A stretch of 64,000 nt of DNA, taken from positions 3,848,501-3,912,500 of the forward strand of contig BSBM01000423.1 in NCBI GenBank assembly GCA_027924585.1. Direction: 5' to 3'. The DNA comes from Larix kaempferi (lineage: Eukaryota; Streptophyta; Pinopsida; Pinales; Pinaceae). Shown here in pieces: positions 23,522-35,252 of this stretch (its first letter is position 1; each line of letters starts with the position of its first letter). Below the pieces are notes generated by a model. The model was not told where the DNA came from and did no database searches. It saw only the letters and a program-made list of their open reading frames with translations. A program made the translations under genes and the position numbers.

Positions 23522-24196
23522 TTAGAACTTGGCCATCTCTCTCATACCTTTTGCATCTAATGCAGATATGGAGAGTAGGTTCTTCTTGAGCCCAGGTACA
23601 TAAATAACTTCTTTCATCTTTAAAGACTTTCTAGAATCTAGGTTGTAGGAGGCTTCACCACTTCCTTTGATGGGGTATTGATAGTCATCCCCAAGTTTCA
23701 CTTTATGGGGTGATTCATGTTCAGATAGATTTACAAAAGATTCTTTAAACCCAGTCATGTGTTTGGAAGCCCCACTGTCAATAAGCCAATCATTACAACC
23801 ATGAGAGATAGTACCTGTGAGAGCAGAGATTAGAACATACTCTTCTTCACTTGATGAGTCATCATCACTTTCTGCACTAGCCTTCTTCTTTGGAGGTTCA
23901 TCATCCTTGACAACATGAGCATGGTACCTTCTTTTGTTGCCCTTCTTCTTCTTGTTGAAGTTGTTGTTATCCTTTTTGTTCTTGGGACAATCTGAAGGAA
24001 AGTGAACTTTCTCATTGCATGTGAAACATCTTAGATCCTTCTTATTCTTTTGTTGGTTGTGATAGGATCTCTTGTAATGAGAGTGCTCCTTTTTGGACTT
24101 ACTTCTTTTGGTGTGAGTTGCGAGAGCTTGATCTTCACCTCCCATCTTTTCTTCTCGAGCTACAAGCCTAGCTTCTTCTTGAGAGCATTCCCCCAC
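23522..24196 (-). pseudogene. Element D nucleocapsid and protease
   Basis: A zinc knuckle reads CFTCNEKVHFPSDC (C-x2-C-x4-H-x4-C) in a Lys-rich context. An acidic linker (SAESDDDSSSEEEY) follows, then the copia protease motif DWLIDSGASKHMTGF and VIYVPGLKKNLLSISAL. The protease active site DSGA is intact. The open stretch ends near 23522, and the remainder toward integrase has stops. Confidence 0.88.
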
Positions 24197-24723
24197 AGTC
24201 TACTGAAAGAGATAAATTTTTTTCTTGCACAGATTCCTTAAATAAAGGAGTCCCATGACCTAGGTCGGCCATTCAGAGTGGTCATCACAAATTCTCCAGT
24301 CTCCACCACTTCATCTACAACTTCAAGTTGTTCCTTGATCTAAGAGACTTTGGAGAAATAATATTGAATGGTCTCTCCATTCAATAGCTTGACCCCTTTC
24401 AGTTGATTCTGCAGATTCATCTTTCGATTTATGTTCTTCCCTTCAAATAGCTTGTTCAAAGAGTCAAACATCTCCTTAGGTGTCTTCAGAGATGACACAT
24501 GTGGTATGAGATGGTCTTTGATAGAATCAGCAATGATTCTCTTTTCCTTGACCAAGTTCTTCTTATGCAATACCTTAGCCTCTTCATCCTCTAGGATAGG
24601 GATCTCTTCTTTTATGTATGAGTCCAACTCATTCTCTTCCAGGATTAACCCAATCCTATACTTCCAGGCTCGGAAATTATCAGCTGCTTCAAGCTTATCC
24701 TCAAGCATGGTGCGGTGAGACAT
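24197..24723 (-). pseudogene. Element D gag
   Basis: The start is chosen at ATG 24723 (MSHRTMLEDKLEAADNF), because AWKYRIGLILEENELDSYI matches the N-terminal copia Gag block (ADNFRAWK). The upstream in-frame extension reads into the leader. MFDSLNKLFEGKNINRKMNL and LKGVKLLNGETIQYYFSKVS are UBN2-type gag motifs. A stop follows at about 24340, after which fragments continue in other frames to 24197. Confidence 0.85.
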
Positions 24724-25285
24724 CTTAAAGAGCACTTCAAATGGAAATATAAAATATTTAGGTCTTACCACTTGATTTGCTAAAAACTGGATCTGGTCTC
24801 GGATTAGGGTTTGTTGGAGAAACCCTAAAAATTAAAAATGTGAATTTCAACTTTCTGAAAGGATAGAAAGATGCACCTTGATGAGCTGATCAGCTTGGTG
24901 TATTCAGAATTTGAGATCTACAAAGCTTCACCCTTCAGAAATGCCTTTTAGTCTTTCCGGGTTCACTAGGGAGGACCCTGAATTAGGGTTTGAGTTTCCC
25001 GGATATTTACTCAGCCAAAAATCTCGATCCAAAACTCTAAACTTCGATTTTTCCAAGGAGCTTCCAGCTATGTCTTCAGATTTAAGAAATTCCTATTTTT
25101 GTGGAAACCGTAATTTTTAGGGCCAACTATGAAAATGCTCAGAATTGAATTATGATTCGACAGATAGATTCTCCTTGATGAGTAGAGTCAATCTACTATA
25201 CTGCTTTTCCAAAATCTATGGAGAGAAACCCAATAAACAAGAAGCCCTGGTTTTCGTCAGTGCACAATGTCTTCTTCTCAGGTTA

Positions 25286-25297
25286 GCTCTGATACCA
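25286..25297 (-). other. Element D primer binding site
   Basis: GCTCTGATACCA on + is the complement of TGGTATCAGAGC, the standard plant site for initiator Met-tRNA. It abuts the 5' LTR start at 25298. Confidence 0.92.
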
Positions 25298-25879
25298 TGT
25301 TAAATTTTGAGCATTAATTCAATATGCTCTAGGATCTTTACTAAGAGAACAACATGTACATTATATCAATGCATATCAATCATAACAAGCATGTCAATCA
25401 TCACAAGAATCAAAAGCATGAGAGACAATAGACACACAGTGTTTCTGTGGGGAAAACCCTAAGGTTAAAAACCCCACAACTTCCTCAGAGATAGATAGAG
25501 CAATAGCACAAGCAAAGTAAAAGAGATAGACTCCTCTTAGCAGTTGATCCTCTTCCTCACATGTGCGCCACTTTCTGAGTGAAGGAAGTGTGAGTTCTGA
25601 GTGATTCAAATAGAGATCTCTCGATCTCTATTTATACTTGTCATGTTTGCCCAATAACCTTACGGGGCCGACTTGTCTAGCTAGGTACAATAACTTCATA
25701 TTACATTATATCGGGTCGACCCCTTTCAAGGTGGTATAATAACCCATCGGCAAGCTAACACACTAGCCACACTTGTTAATACAAATGACGACACTTCCAT
25801 ATAGAGGAATAACACATCTCTATAGGGGTACAATAAATATATAGATGAAATACATTCCAAAGTTACATATACATCAACA
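25298..25879 (-). repeat. Element D 5' LTR
   Basis: On + it starts TGTTAAATTTTGAG and ends ACATCAACA. It contains ATCTCTATTTATACTTG near 25620-25640, the complement of a TATA-like CAAGTATAAATAGAGAT promoter motif, also present in E and F. Confidence 0.92.
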
Positions 25880-25898
25880 TAGACAATACTCTCAACAT

Positions 25899-25910
25899 GC
25901 TCTGATATCA
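25899..25910 (-). other. Element C primer binding site
   Basis: GCTCTGATATCA on + is the complement of a one-base variant of TGGTATCAGAGC. It adjoins the C 5' LTR at 25911 and is separated from gag by the D insertion. Confidence 0.85.
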
Positions 25911-26708
25911 TGTGAAAATCCTCATAGCAGATCTAAGAGCTGATGTATACCTCACAAGAAAGATTAACATTAAGCAGGAAAATAGAAGAAGAGTGGTTAA
26001 TGCAGTGTAAAGGAGAAACATAATTATGATACAGTAGAACTCGCATAGAAGCAGAATCACATCACACACTAATTCATTAATCATAATATGAAAAAAAAAT
26101 AATACAATGGTGGAGAGGATTCGATTGCCAAGGTGGCAATTTGAATTATCCTGCATGAGGTGATCATAAGATCAATAGAGTGTCATCAAAGCACAATTAA
26201 CCATCAACCATGTGTCACATTGAGTCTAACTAGGTGCAGTAGGTGTAACTCATGCATGTAGCACTGATGGAGGGCACATGAGGAGATAACTAGAGTCATG
26301 AGGAACTGACTGGAGTCAAAATAGTCAATCTAGGCTCTCTGGAGGTCCACCAGAGTGTTACAGTTAGTTAAGGAGTCAATCTAGCCTTAAATCAAGGAAA
26401 GATCCAAAAATTACTCAAGTAACTAAATGTGTCATTGGTAGTTGGTGAAGAAGGGTGCCTTTCACATGTGGTTGGTGAAAGAAGGGCGCATCATGGACTA
26501 AGAGGGATAGAAATGATCAGAAAGAAACTCCCGGGGATAGCATAATGGGGACTAGGTGTTGGAGGACACTATGTTGATGACTGGGATGCATGCAATTTGC
26601 ATGCATACATGCAATTTCATGACAGCATCCAAAAATGCATGCATGACTGAAAATAAAAAAATGGAAAATTATGTTAGGACTAGGATGGAGTATAGGAATA
26701 TCCCAACA
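25911..26708 (-). repeat. Element C 5' LTR
   Basis: A 798-bp LTR beginning TGTGAAAATCC and ending ATCCCAACA on +. On its own strand it starts TGTTGGGATATTCC. Matches 16332-17110 and the partial copy at 1-586. Confidence 0.88.
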
Positions 26709-26785
26709 CTTTTAGTCTAACGACTGGTTTGAGGTTACCTTGGGATTCCTCTTTACAACCAAGGGGATATTTCTGAGTGCTAACA
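26709..26785 (+). repeat. Element B middle LTR, part right of C
   Basis: Continues the B LTR after C and ends GTGCTAACA. The next bases TTTTGGTACC are the mutated primer site of B copy 2. Same 77 bp as 587-663. Confidence 0.8.
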
Positions 26786-27082
26786 TTTTGGTACCTTTGG
26801 CGAGGAGCCATTTCTATTTCTTTCCCTAGAGAGAACAATATTGCTTCAGTACTAAGGTCTGAGAGCAACAGACACTAGGGTACATATTGGTTGTATTTTT
26901 GCTCTCGCGACTCCAGTCATCAGAATTTCACTTTGAAGGTGACTCCACTGGGAATATTGGTGACTCCATTGGGAATATTGGTGACTCCATGTTAAAGTTT
27001 AGATTTTGATGGTTTCATAGCAACTCTATTGATAGCAGATCTCATGTTTCAAAGCATTCATTCTTGACTTCACTATTTCGAG

Positions 27083-27550
27083 ATGGCCTCGTTGTCAAAA
27101 AGGTATGTTCCTATGAATGGGTTTCACATTCCTGTTTTTCCAAATCCTATTCCTAAAGTAGATTGGTAGACCTGTTTACCTATGTTTACAAATCAGGAAG
27201 GAGACGATGCTACTTTCCATTTGGTCAAGTTTCATATGCATATGTGTAGGATTATGTTTCAATTTCATGAGGATTGTTTTATGAAAACGTTTATGGAAAC
27301 ATTAGAAAAGAAAGCAAGGGAATGGTATGAATATTTACCTCCTTCTAGTATATACTCCCTTCAAGATTTCTATTTAGCCTTTTATGAAAAGTATAAGGAC
27401 AATCATCCCTCTTTAGAGTTGGCTGAAACCGTTTGTAGAAATCTTGATGCCCTGTTTCAACTTATGGGAATTGATGCTTTTGATGAGGATGTGCTAGATA
27501 GTGAGGTGAGAGAACCCTTGTGGGAGTTGTCTGCTCATAAGAATGAATAA
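27083..27550 (+). pseudogene. Element B copy 2: gag
   Basis: ATG at 27083 (MASLSKRY), in-frame TAG at 27167, then open to TAA at 27548. It shows METLEKKAREWYEYLPPSS, DFYLAFYEKYKDNHPSLEL and ELMGID-like QLMGIDAFDE, and lacks element A, so the domain is continuous. Gag of about 155 codons is short for gypsy and has no zinc knuckle. Both stops are shared with copy 1. Confidence 0.78.
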
Positions 27551-28805
27551 ATAGAAAGTAAACACCTCGTACCATAGCTTCTTCTCTGACTGATAGTGAT
27601 TTGGATCTAGACCTTGATGAAAGAAGCTATGTTTGTCTTCTTGAGACTGATGAAATTGATGAAAAATATGAAAAAACCATTCAGATGCTTGATGTACATG
27701 ATCAAATTGATTATGTGGATAGTGTTCTTGAAAAACCAGCCAGAGCTCTTGCAGCAGAACAACTCATATTTCGGCCAGCAATGGAGAGAAATCAGATTGC
27801 AGCTCATGATTTCATCATTACAAACCAAGAAGATAGTTATTTTGATGAAGGTAATACCCTGACTCTCTGCTTTGAAGTATTTGACACAATGAAGAAAGGT
27901 TTTAAGGTTATGAATGGAGAATTTTTAGAGGTTTTTCATGAGCACCCTTCCACTGATCATGAAAAATATCAAAATATAGTTTCCCCATTGGCTGAAAATG
28001 AAGAAACTAGTAACCCTCATGTTGAGTCTCATGTCTTTTCTCTTGAGTCTGATGAATGTATACATCCCTGTCAGATGGTATATAACCAAGAAGAGGATTA
28101 GGACAGTTAGTCAAATTTTTCTTCATGAAATTCAATTTCAGAGTCTTTGTGTCAAGAAGAAGTTGTTCTCCTTGATCCATTTGAGAATCAAGATGGTATT
28201 TCTTTTGAAACACAAGAGCGGAATCAGGTTTTTAATTCATAAATTCTAAGCAATGAAGAGGATGATGTTATTGATAGTTTATGTGTTGAATCAACCTATC
28301 ATGTTACAAAGCTATAGTTACAACCAAGTGATGTGTATGAATATGACTATCTTAATCCTATTGGGTAGCATGATGGATCGAGCTTACATGATATTCAGGA
28401 TTTATTGGAAAGTTGTCATGAAGTCCCAATTCCCACACTTAACATGGATGACAAAAGAGATGAGCATACAATCTACAGGCCCTCTAAACATGAGTTTGAG
28501 ATCTTACAAGTGAAATTATAGGTTGACTTAAAGTTTACACATGAGCAGCTCTATCATGACATGCAAACAATATAATTTCTTGATGATCAACAAAAAAAAT
28601 CCGTTTTGTATGACCCAGCAGTCGACTACGTCGAGGAATTTTTTAGTTGGGATAGTTGGTCTTGCTTTCTCCATAAAGAGAAAATCTGTTATCAATGCTT
28701 ATTTTCAATACATCTTTCAGTTTTAACTTTGATTAAGCATGATCAGAAAGTTTTGTCATTGGATTAACTGTTGGATTGGTTTCATTGGCACTTTTGTATT
28801 ATTTG
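27551..28805 (+). pseudogene. Element B copy 2: acidic second ORF
   Basis: Open from about 27601 to 28101 (DLDLDERSYVCLLETDEIDE...), then continuing with several stops to the same Trp-rich end (FHWHFCII before TGA, near 28804). Copy 2 keeps a segment near 27765-27800 that copy 1 lost. Conversely, copy 1 is open over 12150-12878, where copy 2 has many stops. The two copies therefore support one ancestral acidic protein of a few hundred residues. Function unknown. Confidence 0.5.
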
Positions 28806-30072
28806 AGTGAGCACAAATTTTTATGCACCCTAGAGTAGGTAGGAGTGTGAATAAGCTCAAAGTTGAGAATCTTTTTAGCATGTATAGTTCAGTTTAAGTT
28901 TGATTCCAAGCAATTTTAGTTTTCAGTTACAACATATTTTTAGTTTGCAATTAAAGTTTGGATTCAGTTACAGAATTGGAAAGGGTTACACGTCATAGTT
29001 TGCAGATCATAGAGTACAGAGAAGGTTTTAGTTTGAAATTGGGAATATCCCAACGGTCAGGCACATGGTCTACAGGTTCTTTTCTACCTTGCATGGAGGA
29101 GATCATCCCCAGTTGGAGCCAGTTTTTCGCAGAGTATAATTTTTGGTGAAAAATTGTAATTATGGATAAAAGAATTTGATTTGTTAAGAGGGTTAACCAT
29201 TAGATTTAGAGTTTGAGTTCTTTTTCCAAATGGAAAAACCTTCAGGAAAAATATGTGAATCATCATCAAAATGCAGATAAATTATAAAAAAATATTTTTA
29301 AGGCTAATTTTTCCTCTCAGGTTCAGGTTCTTTAGCAGGGTTTTAATTCTTATTTTATAAAAAGTAATATTGGGCATGACCCCAAAATATATGATCTTTG
29401 CAACCAATCATCAAAGTTAGCATATGTCCATGAGCTAGCCACACATCACAAGTTGGTACATAAAAACAAGTATCAAGCCAAAGGAAGGAGCCCACAAGGG
29501 GCGCTTTATTATGCACAACGCGTCGAATGTGTTATTGACCGTCGACATATGTAACGTATAATATATCAAAATCCCTCCTGCATATGGGATAAATCCAGGA
29601 GATAAAAAATACCAACAACTGTTCTCAAACCCCTAACGCCAGGTGTCTTGGTAATTATTCAATTGTCAATAAAAGAACTTCAGGAAGTATGAGTGAGATA
29701 GAAGGTGTACTGTTGGAAACTGATGGTTATACATGAAGCCAAGCCGTGATGGATAAATTTTTAGTGTATAACTTTTCCATATTGAATGTTGGAAGGGAGA
29801 CGGGAAATGTGACAGGCGATAACAAGCACTTATGGGAGCTTTTTTGTTCTCACTAGGCAAGTCGATGAATGTCTTCAACAACCCCCAATGCAAGAATTGG
29901 TAACCAAATATCTAAATGAACCATAACAGCGATTCCAACATATATTTCAAAGATAAGATTGCGGAAAACAAGGAGGCTTCCATGTATTATCCTCTCAAGC
30001 CTCCAAAATAAGCATATCCACAAAAGGGCTTTGGAGATGAGACATTGAAGTTGTTTGAATGAATAGTGTCAT
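28806..30072 (+). other. Element B copy 2: 3' region, part before E
   Basis: Non-coding, matching 12879-14192 of copy 1 with small deletions, ending in the target GTCAT (30068-30072) of element E. No gene seen. Confidence 0.6.
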
Positions 30073-30645
30073 TGTTGATGTATATGTAACATTGGAATGT
30101 ATTTCATCTATGTATACTATACTCCTATAGAGATGTGTTATTCCTCTATACGAAAGTGTCATCATTTGTATTGACAAGTGTCGCAAGTGTCGTAAATTGC
30201 CGATGGGTTATTAGACCACCATGTGTGGGGTCGGCCCTAATTAAGTTAACCTGGGGTTATTGTGCTAAGCTAGACAAGTCGGCCCCATAAGATTATTGGA
30301 CAGTCAGGACAAGTATAAATAGAGATCTCCCGATCTCTATTTTGAACATCTCATTATCTCACTCTACATCACTCAGAAACTGGCGCACATGTGAGGAGGA
30401 GGATCATCTGCTAGGAGGAGTCTATCTCTGTGTACTTGGGTTGTACTTTGGTTGTATCATTGCTCTATCTATCTCTAAGGAAGTTGTGGGCTTTTTCACC
30501 TTAGGGTTTTCCCCATGGAAACTGTGTGTGTCTATTGTCTCTTATGTTTTCATCTTGTGATGATCGATATGCATTGATATACTGTACATGTTATTCTCTT
30601 AGTAAAGATCCTAGAGTATTTTGAATTAATGCTAAAAAATTAACA
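30073..30645 (+). repeat. Element E 5' LTR
   Basis: Starts TGTTGATGTATATG and ends AAAAATTAACA. It contains CAAGTATAAATAGAGAT near 30312, a TATA-like promoter motif. Confidence 0.92.
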
Positions 30646-30657
30646 TGGTATCAAAGC
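30646..30657 (+). other. Element E primer binding site
   Basis: TGGTATCAAAGC, one base from the standard initiator Met-tRNA site TGGTATCAGAGC, directly after the LTR. Confidence 0.9.
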
Positions 30658-31219
30658 TAACCTGCGAAGAAGACACTGTGCAGTTGCAGAAGCTAGGGCT
30701 TCTTGTTTATTGGGTTTCTCTCCACAGTTTTTGGAAAAGCAATATGATAGATTGACTCTCCTCAGCAAGTTGAGTCTTTCTGTCCAAGCAGAATTAAGTT
30801 CTGAGCACTTTCAGTTTTGGCCCTAAAAGTTAGGGTTTCCATAAAAATAGGAATTTCTGAAATCTGAAGACATAGCTGGAAGCGTCTTAGAAAAAACGAA
30901 GTTTAGAGCTTTCGATCGAGATTTTCGGCTGGGTAAAACTCCAGGAAACTCAAACCCTAATTCAGGGTCCTCCTGAGTGAATCTGGGAGATTGAAAAGCA
31001 TTTCTGAAGGGTGAAACTTTGCATTTTTTAAATTCTGAGTATACCAGGTTGATCAACTCATCAAGGTACATCTTTCTATCCTTTCAAAAAGTTGAAATTC
31101 ACATTTTGAATTTTTAGGGTTTCTCTGACAAACCCTAATCTGGGACCAGATCTACTTTTCAACAAATCAAGTGGAAAGACCTAAAATATTTTCTATTTCC
31201 ATTTGAAGTACTCTTTAAA

Positions 31220-32100
31220 ATGTTTTGCCACACCAAGCTTGAGGATAAGCTTGAAGGGGCTGATAACTACCGAGCCTGGAAGTATAGGATTGGGATAATC
31301 CTGGAAGAAAATGAATTGGACACCTACATCAGCTCTGAGGTCCCTATCCCAGAGGATGAAGAGGCTAAGGCATTGAATAAGAAGAACTTGGTCAAGGAAA
31401 AGAGAATCATTGCCGATTCTATCAAAGACCATCTCATACCACATGTGTCATCTCTGAAGAGACCCAAAGAGATGTTTGACTCTTTGACCAAGCTATTTGA
31501 AGGGAAGAACATAAATCAGAAGATGACTTTGCGGAATCAATTGAAAGGGGTCAAGCTATTGAATGGAGAAACCATTCAATCTTATTTCTCCAAAGTATCC
31601 CAGATCAAGGAACAACTTGAAGCTGTAGATGAAGTGGTGGAGAATGGAGAAATTGTGATGACCACTCTGAATGGCCTACCTAGGTCATGGGATTCCTTTA
31701 TCCAAGGAATATGTGCAAGAAGGAAGTTAATCTCCTTCAGTAGACTGTGGGATGAATGTTCACAAGAAGAGGCTAGGCTTGTAGCCCGAGAAGAAAAGAT
31801 GGGAAATTAAGATCAAGCTCTCACAGCTCACACCAAAAGAAGCAAGCCTAAGAAGGAGCACTCTCTTTACAAGAAATCCTCTCACACCCATCTAAAGAAT
31901 AGGAAAGATATGAGATGCTTCACATGTAATGAGAAATGACACTTTGCTGTAGATTGTCCCAAGAACAAAAAGGACAACAACTTCAACAACAAGAAGAAAG
32001 GTAACAAGACGAGATATCATGCTCATGCTGTTGAGGATGATGAACCTCCCAAGAAGAAGGCCAGAATAGAAAGTGATGATGATGACTCATCAAGCGAAGA
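31220..32100 (+). pseudogene. Element E gag and nucleocapsid
   Basis: The start is ATG 31220, followed by KLEDKLEGADNYRAWKYRIG, the copia Gag N-terminus. It is open to a TAA at 31808, just after AREEKMGN. The same frame then continues with a Lys-rich region and a zinc knuckle CFTCNEK*HFAVDC, in which a TGA replaces the Gly codon. The UBN2-type motif FDSLTKLFEGKNINQKM is clear. Confidence 0.88.
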
Positions 32101-33315
32101 AGAATATGTTCTAATCTATGCTCTCACAGGTACTATCTTTCATGGTTGTAATGATTGGCTTATTGACAGTGGGGATTCCAAACACATGACTGGGTTTAAA
32201 GAATATTTTGTAAATCTATTTGAACATGAGTCACCCCATAAGGTGAAACTTGGGGATGACTATCAATACCCTGTCAAGGGAAGTGGTGAAGCCTCCTACA
32301 ACCTAGACTCTAGGAAGTATTTGAAGATGAAAGAGGTCCTATATGTACACGGGCTCAAGAAGAACTTACTCTCCATATCTGCATTGGATGCAAAAGGCAT
32401 GAGGGTTGCATTTGTAGATGGCCAAGTCCTAACGTGGCCAAAAGGTAAAACTATAAATGATGCAGTGGTGATTGGAGAGCAAGAGGGAGGATTGTATAAA
32501 TTGAAGGGACAACCCGAACATGCCATGGTACATGAATCCATGGAGCCAAGTGAACTTTGGCATAGAAGGCTTGCTCATGTGCACTATAGAGCACTACCAA
32601 TTGCAAGCAAATCTGTAGAGGGTCTTCCTGAAATCAAGACCAAACATGAAGGTGTTTGCAAAGGATGTGAAAAAGGAAAGAACATAAAGAAGGCATTTCC
32701 AAGCAGTGAAAGCAAGGCAAAAGGAATCTTGGAAATCATCCACTTTGATGTATGTGGTCCGATGTCATCCAGTTCTCTAAGTGGGTATGTTTACTATGTC
32801 TCTTTCATTGATGACTTCTCCAGGAAGACTTGGGTTTACTTCTTGAAGAACAAGGATGAAGTGTTTGATAAGTTCAAGGAATTCAAAACCTTGATGGAGA
32901 ACCAAACTGATAAGAATATCAAGACCTTCAGATCCGATGATGGCAGAGAATTCACTTCAGGAGATTTCAATAAGTTATGCGGTGATTCAGGGATTAAGAG
33001 GGAGTTGACTGTTCCCTACAATCCACAACAAAATGGAATTGCAGAAAGGAAGAATCGAACAATCATGGAAGCAGCACGAGCAATGCTGCATAACTAGGAT
33101 CTGCCTATGCATCTGTGGGCAGAAGCAGCTAGGACAGCTATATATGTGCATAACAAACATCACACAAGATATTGGACAACAAGACACCATAAGAGGTCTT
33201 CTCTGGAAAGAAACCTAAAGTCAGCCATATCAGAATATTTGGTTGTCCAGTATATACTCATGTCCCAAGGGAAAAGAGGACTAAGCTAGATCCTTCAGGA
33301 AAGAAGGGTATCTTT
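32101..33315 (+). pseudogene. Element E protease and integrase
   Basis: The protease motif reads DSGDSKHMTGF (the Ala of DSGA is now Asp). The open stretch 32186-33097 then gives HRRLAHVHYRALP and CKGCEKGK (zinc-binding) and the integrase core: HFDVCGPMSSSSLSGY (first Asp), FRSDDGREFTSG (second Asp) and YNPQQNGIAERKNR (Glu). The D,D,E triad is intact. A TAG at 33095 follows LHN, and a frame change occurs near 33150. Integrase would insert the cDNA into the genome. Confidence 0.9.
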
Positions 33316-34640
33316 GTGGGTTATAGTGAAAGCTCGAAGGCGTATAGAATATACTTTCCAGGGTTCAAGAAGATTGATGTCAGCAGGGATGTAACATCTC
33401 ATGAAAACTCAGCATTCATAAAATCAAGGAAGACACCTGTTGAAGATCATGAAGAACCAAAGGAAACCAGATTTCAAGATACTACCATGACTGAAGCAAT
33501 TCCAGATGCTGATCGTGAAATTGAAGATCCACAAGAACCTCTAGATCCACCTCGTGAGAAGGACTCTCACAAGAGGAAACCTGCATGGGCTAGAGAGCTC
33601 ATTCAAGATGCAGAAAGCTATGGAATTCTAGAAGAAGAACACAAAGCAAAGAAGAGGACAAGATCACATACCAGCTATGTTGCTTTACTCTATGATATCA
33701 TGAACAAAGAACCTTCCAGTTATGAAGAAGCAGTGGAAAAGAAAGATGGAAGGATTCCATGGTCGAGGAATACCAATCAATAATGAAGAATGATGTATGG
33801 GATGTAGTCCCAAGACCTGAAGAGAAGTCTATTGTGACTTCCAAATGGATCTACAAGATCAAGCATGCTGCAGATGGCAGCATAGAGAAATATAAAGCAA
33901 GATTTGTAGCTCGTGGCTTCTCCCAGAAAGAAGGGATTGACTATGAAGAGACCTTTTCTCCCGTGGCCATATACACTTCCATCAGAACAGTACTTGCTCT
34001 GGCTGCAGTGATGAAATGGAAGATACACCAGATGGATGTCAAGACAACCTTCTTGAATGGTGTAGTCAAGGAAGAAGTGTATGTGGATTAGCCACTTGGT
34101 TTTGAGACACATGATAGGAAGTCATATGTGTGTAGGTTGAAGAAATCCTTGTGTGGCTTGAAGCAAGCTCCTAGGACTTGGTATGGTAGGATGGACAGTT
34201 TCCTATCTAGTTTGGGCTTTACCAAGAGTAAAGTGGATTCCAACCTTTACTACAAGGTTGAGGAAGGAAATCCTGTGATACTACTGTTGTTTGTAGATGA
34301 TCTGTTTGTAACAGGTAATGATAGTTGGATTGCCGATACCAAGAGGAAGCTGGCAGCCGAGTTCGAGATGAAGGACTTGGGGATGATGCACTATTTTCTA
34401 GGCATGGAGGTGTGGCAGAGTGCAGATGGGATCTTCCTTGGACAAGGGAAGTATGCAGTAAAGATCCTGAAGAGGTTTGGGATGATGGACTGTAAGGCCA
34501 AGGCCACACCTATGGCATCGAACCTGAAGCTTCTATTTGATGCTTCATCTGATCCGGTTGATGTCACGATGTATACTCAGATGATTGGGTCCTTGATGTA
34601 CCTAACGAACACGAGACCAGATATTTGCTTTGCAGTGAAC
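33316..34640 (+). pseudogene. Element E reverse transcriptase
   Basis: The reading runs at 33316-33783 (MGYSESSKAYRIYFPGFKK... linker rich in Glu and Lys), then shifts one base near 33745 to 33759-34091 (KARFVARGFSQKEGIDYEE, MDVKTTFLNG). A TAG at 34089 stands where D has CAG. It continues from 34128 with CRLKKSLCGLKQAPRTWYGR and the catalytic LLLFVDDLFVTG. The VDD box is present. Confidence 0.9.
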
Positions 34641-35252
34641 ATATTGAGCCAGTTCCTAACGGATCTGAGGAGTGTTCACCTGGTTGCTGTAAAGCATATT
34701 CTGAGGTACCTGAAGGGTACGATTGATTATGGGATCAAGTATGATGTGAATCAAAAGTTTAACCTACAGGGTTATGTTGATTCAGATTGGGTAGGCAGTA
34801 CTGCAGATGGGAAAAGCACATCTGGGTGTTGCTTCAATATCGGATTAGGTGTGATCTCTTGGTTTAGCAGGAAGCAGTCCTGCGTAGCGCTGAGTACAAC
34901 CGAAGCAGAGTATGTTGCAGCTTGTTTGGCTAGTTGTGAGGCAGTATGGATCCGAAAGCTACTGTCTAAGTTATTTGATCCCCCGCTAGAGGCTACTAGT
35001 ATCTTTTGTGATAATCAGATTTGTGTGAAGCTGTCTGAGAACCCGATGTTCCACGACAGGTCGAAGCACATTGAGCTAAAATATCACTATATTAGGGATA
35101 TGGTGTAGAGAGGAGCAGTGAATCTCCTGTATGTTGCAACAAACGAGCAGATTGTAGATGTGCTGATGAAACCACTAGCCATAGTGAAGTTCGAATACTT
35201 CAGAGGGAGGCTTGGTGTTCTTCAGATTGACGACACTTCAAGGAAGAAGTGA
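34641..35252 (+). pseudogene. Element E RNase H and pol end
   Basis: GYVDSDWVGSTADGKSTSGC, WFSRKQSCVALSTTEAEYVA, IFCDNQICVKLSENP and RSKHIELKYHYIRD are the conserved copia RNase H blocks, with acidic residues at D(SD), E(AEY) and D(N). A TAG at 35106 (CAG expected) interrupts it. The frame then ends SRKK with TGA at 35250. Confidence 0.9.

Larger units (their letters stand above)
18561..25879 (-). mobile_element. Element D: decayed full-length copia element
   Basis: Identical 582-bp LTR lengths (18561-19142 and 25298-25879) and a perfect target duplication TAGAC (18556-18560, 25880-25884) define the element. The gene order on the minus strand is gag, zinc knuckle, protease, integrase, reverse transcriptase, RNase H, the Ty1/copia order. 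Several nonsense codons and frameshifts break it. It shares LTR and protein sequence with E and F. Confidence 0.95.
16332..26708 (-). mobile_element. Element C: gag-only copia retrotransposon, hosting D
   Basis: Two LTRs (16332-17110 and 25911-26708) flank a short internal region that is about 1.5 kb once D (18561-25879) is removed. The flanking target copies are CTTTC (16327-16331) and CTTTT (26709-26713, one change). The intact sequence CTTTC is seen uninterrupted in the last B LTR near 46167. The strand is set by a Met-tRNA primer site at the right LTR and by the gag reading. There is no protease, reverse transcriptase or integrase, so it would depend on another copia element. Confidence 0.88.
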
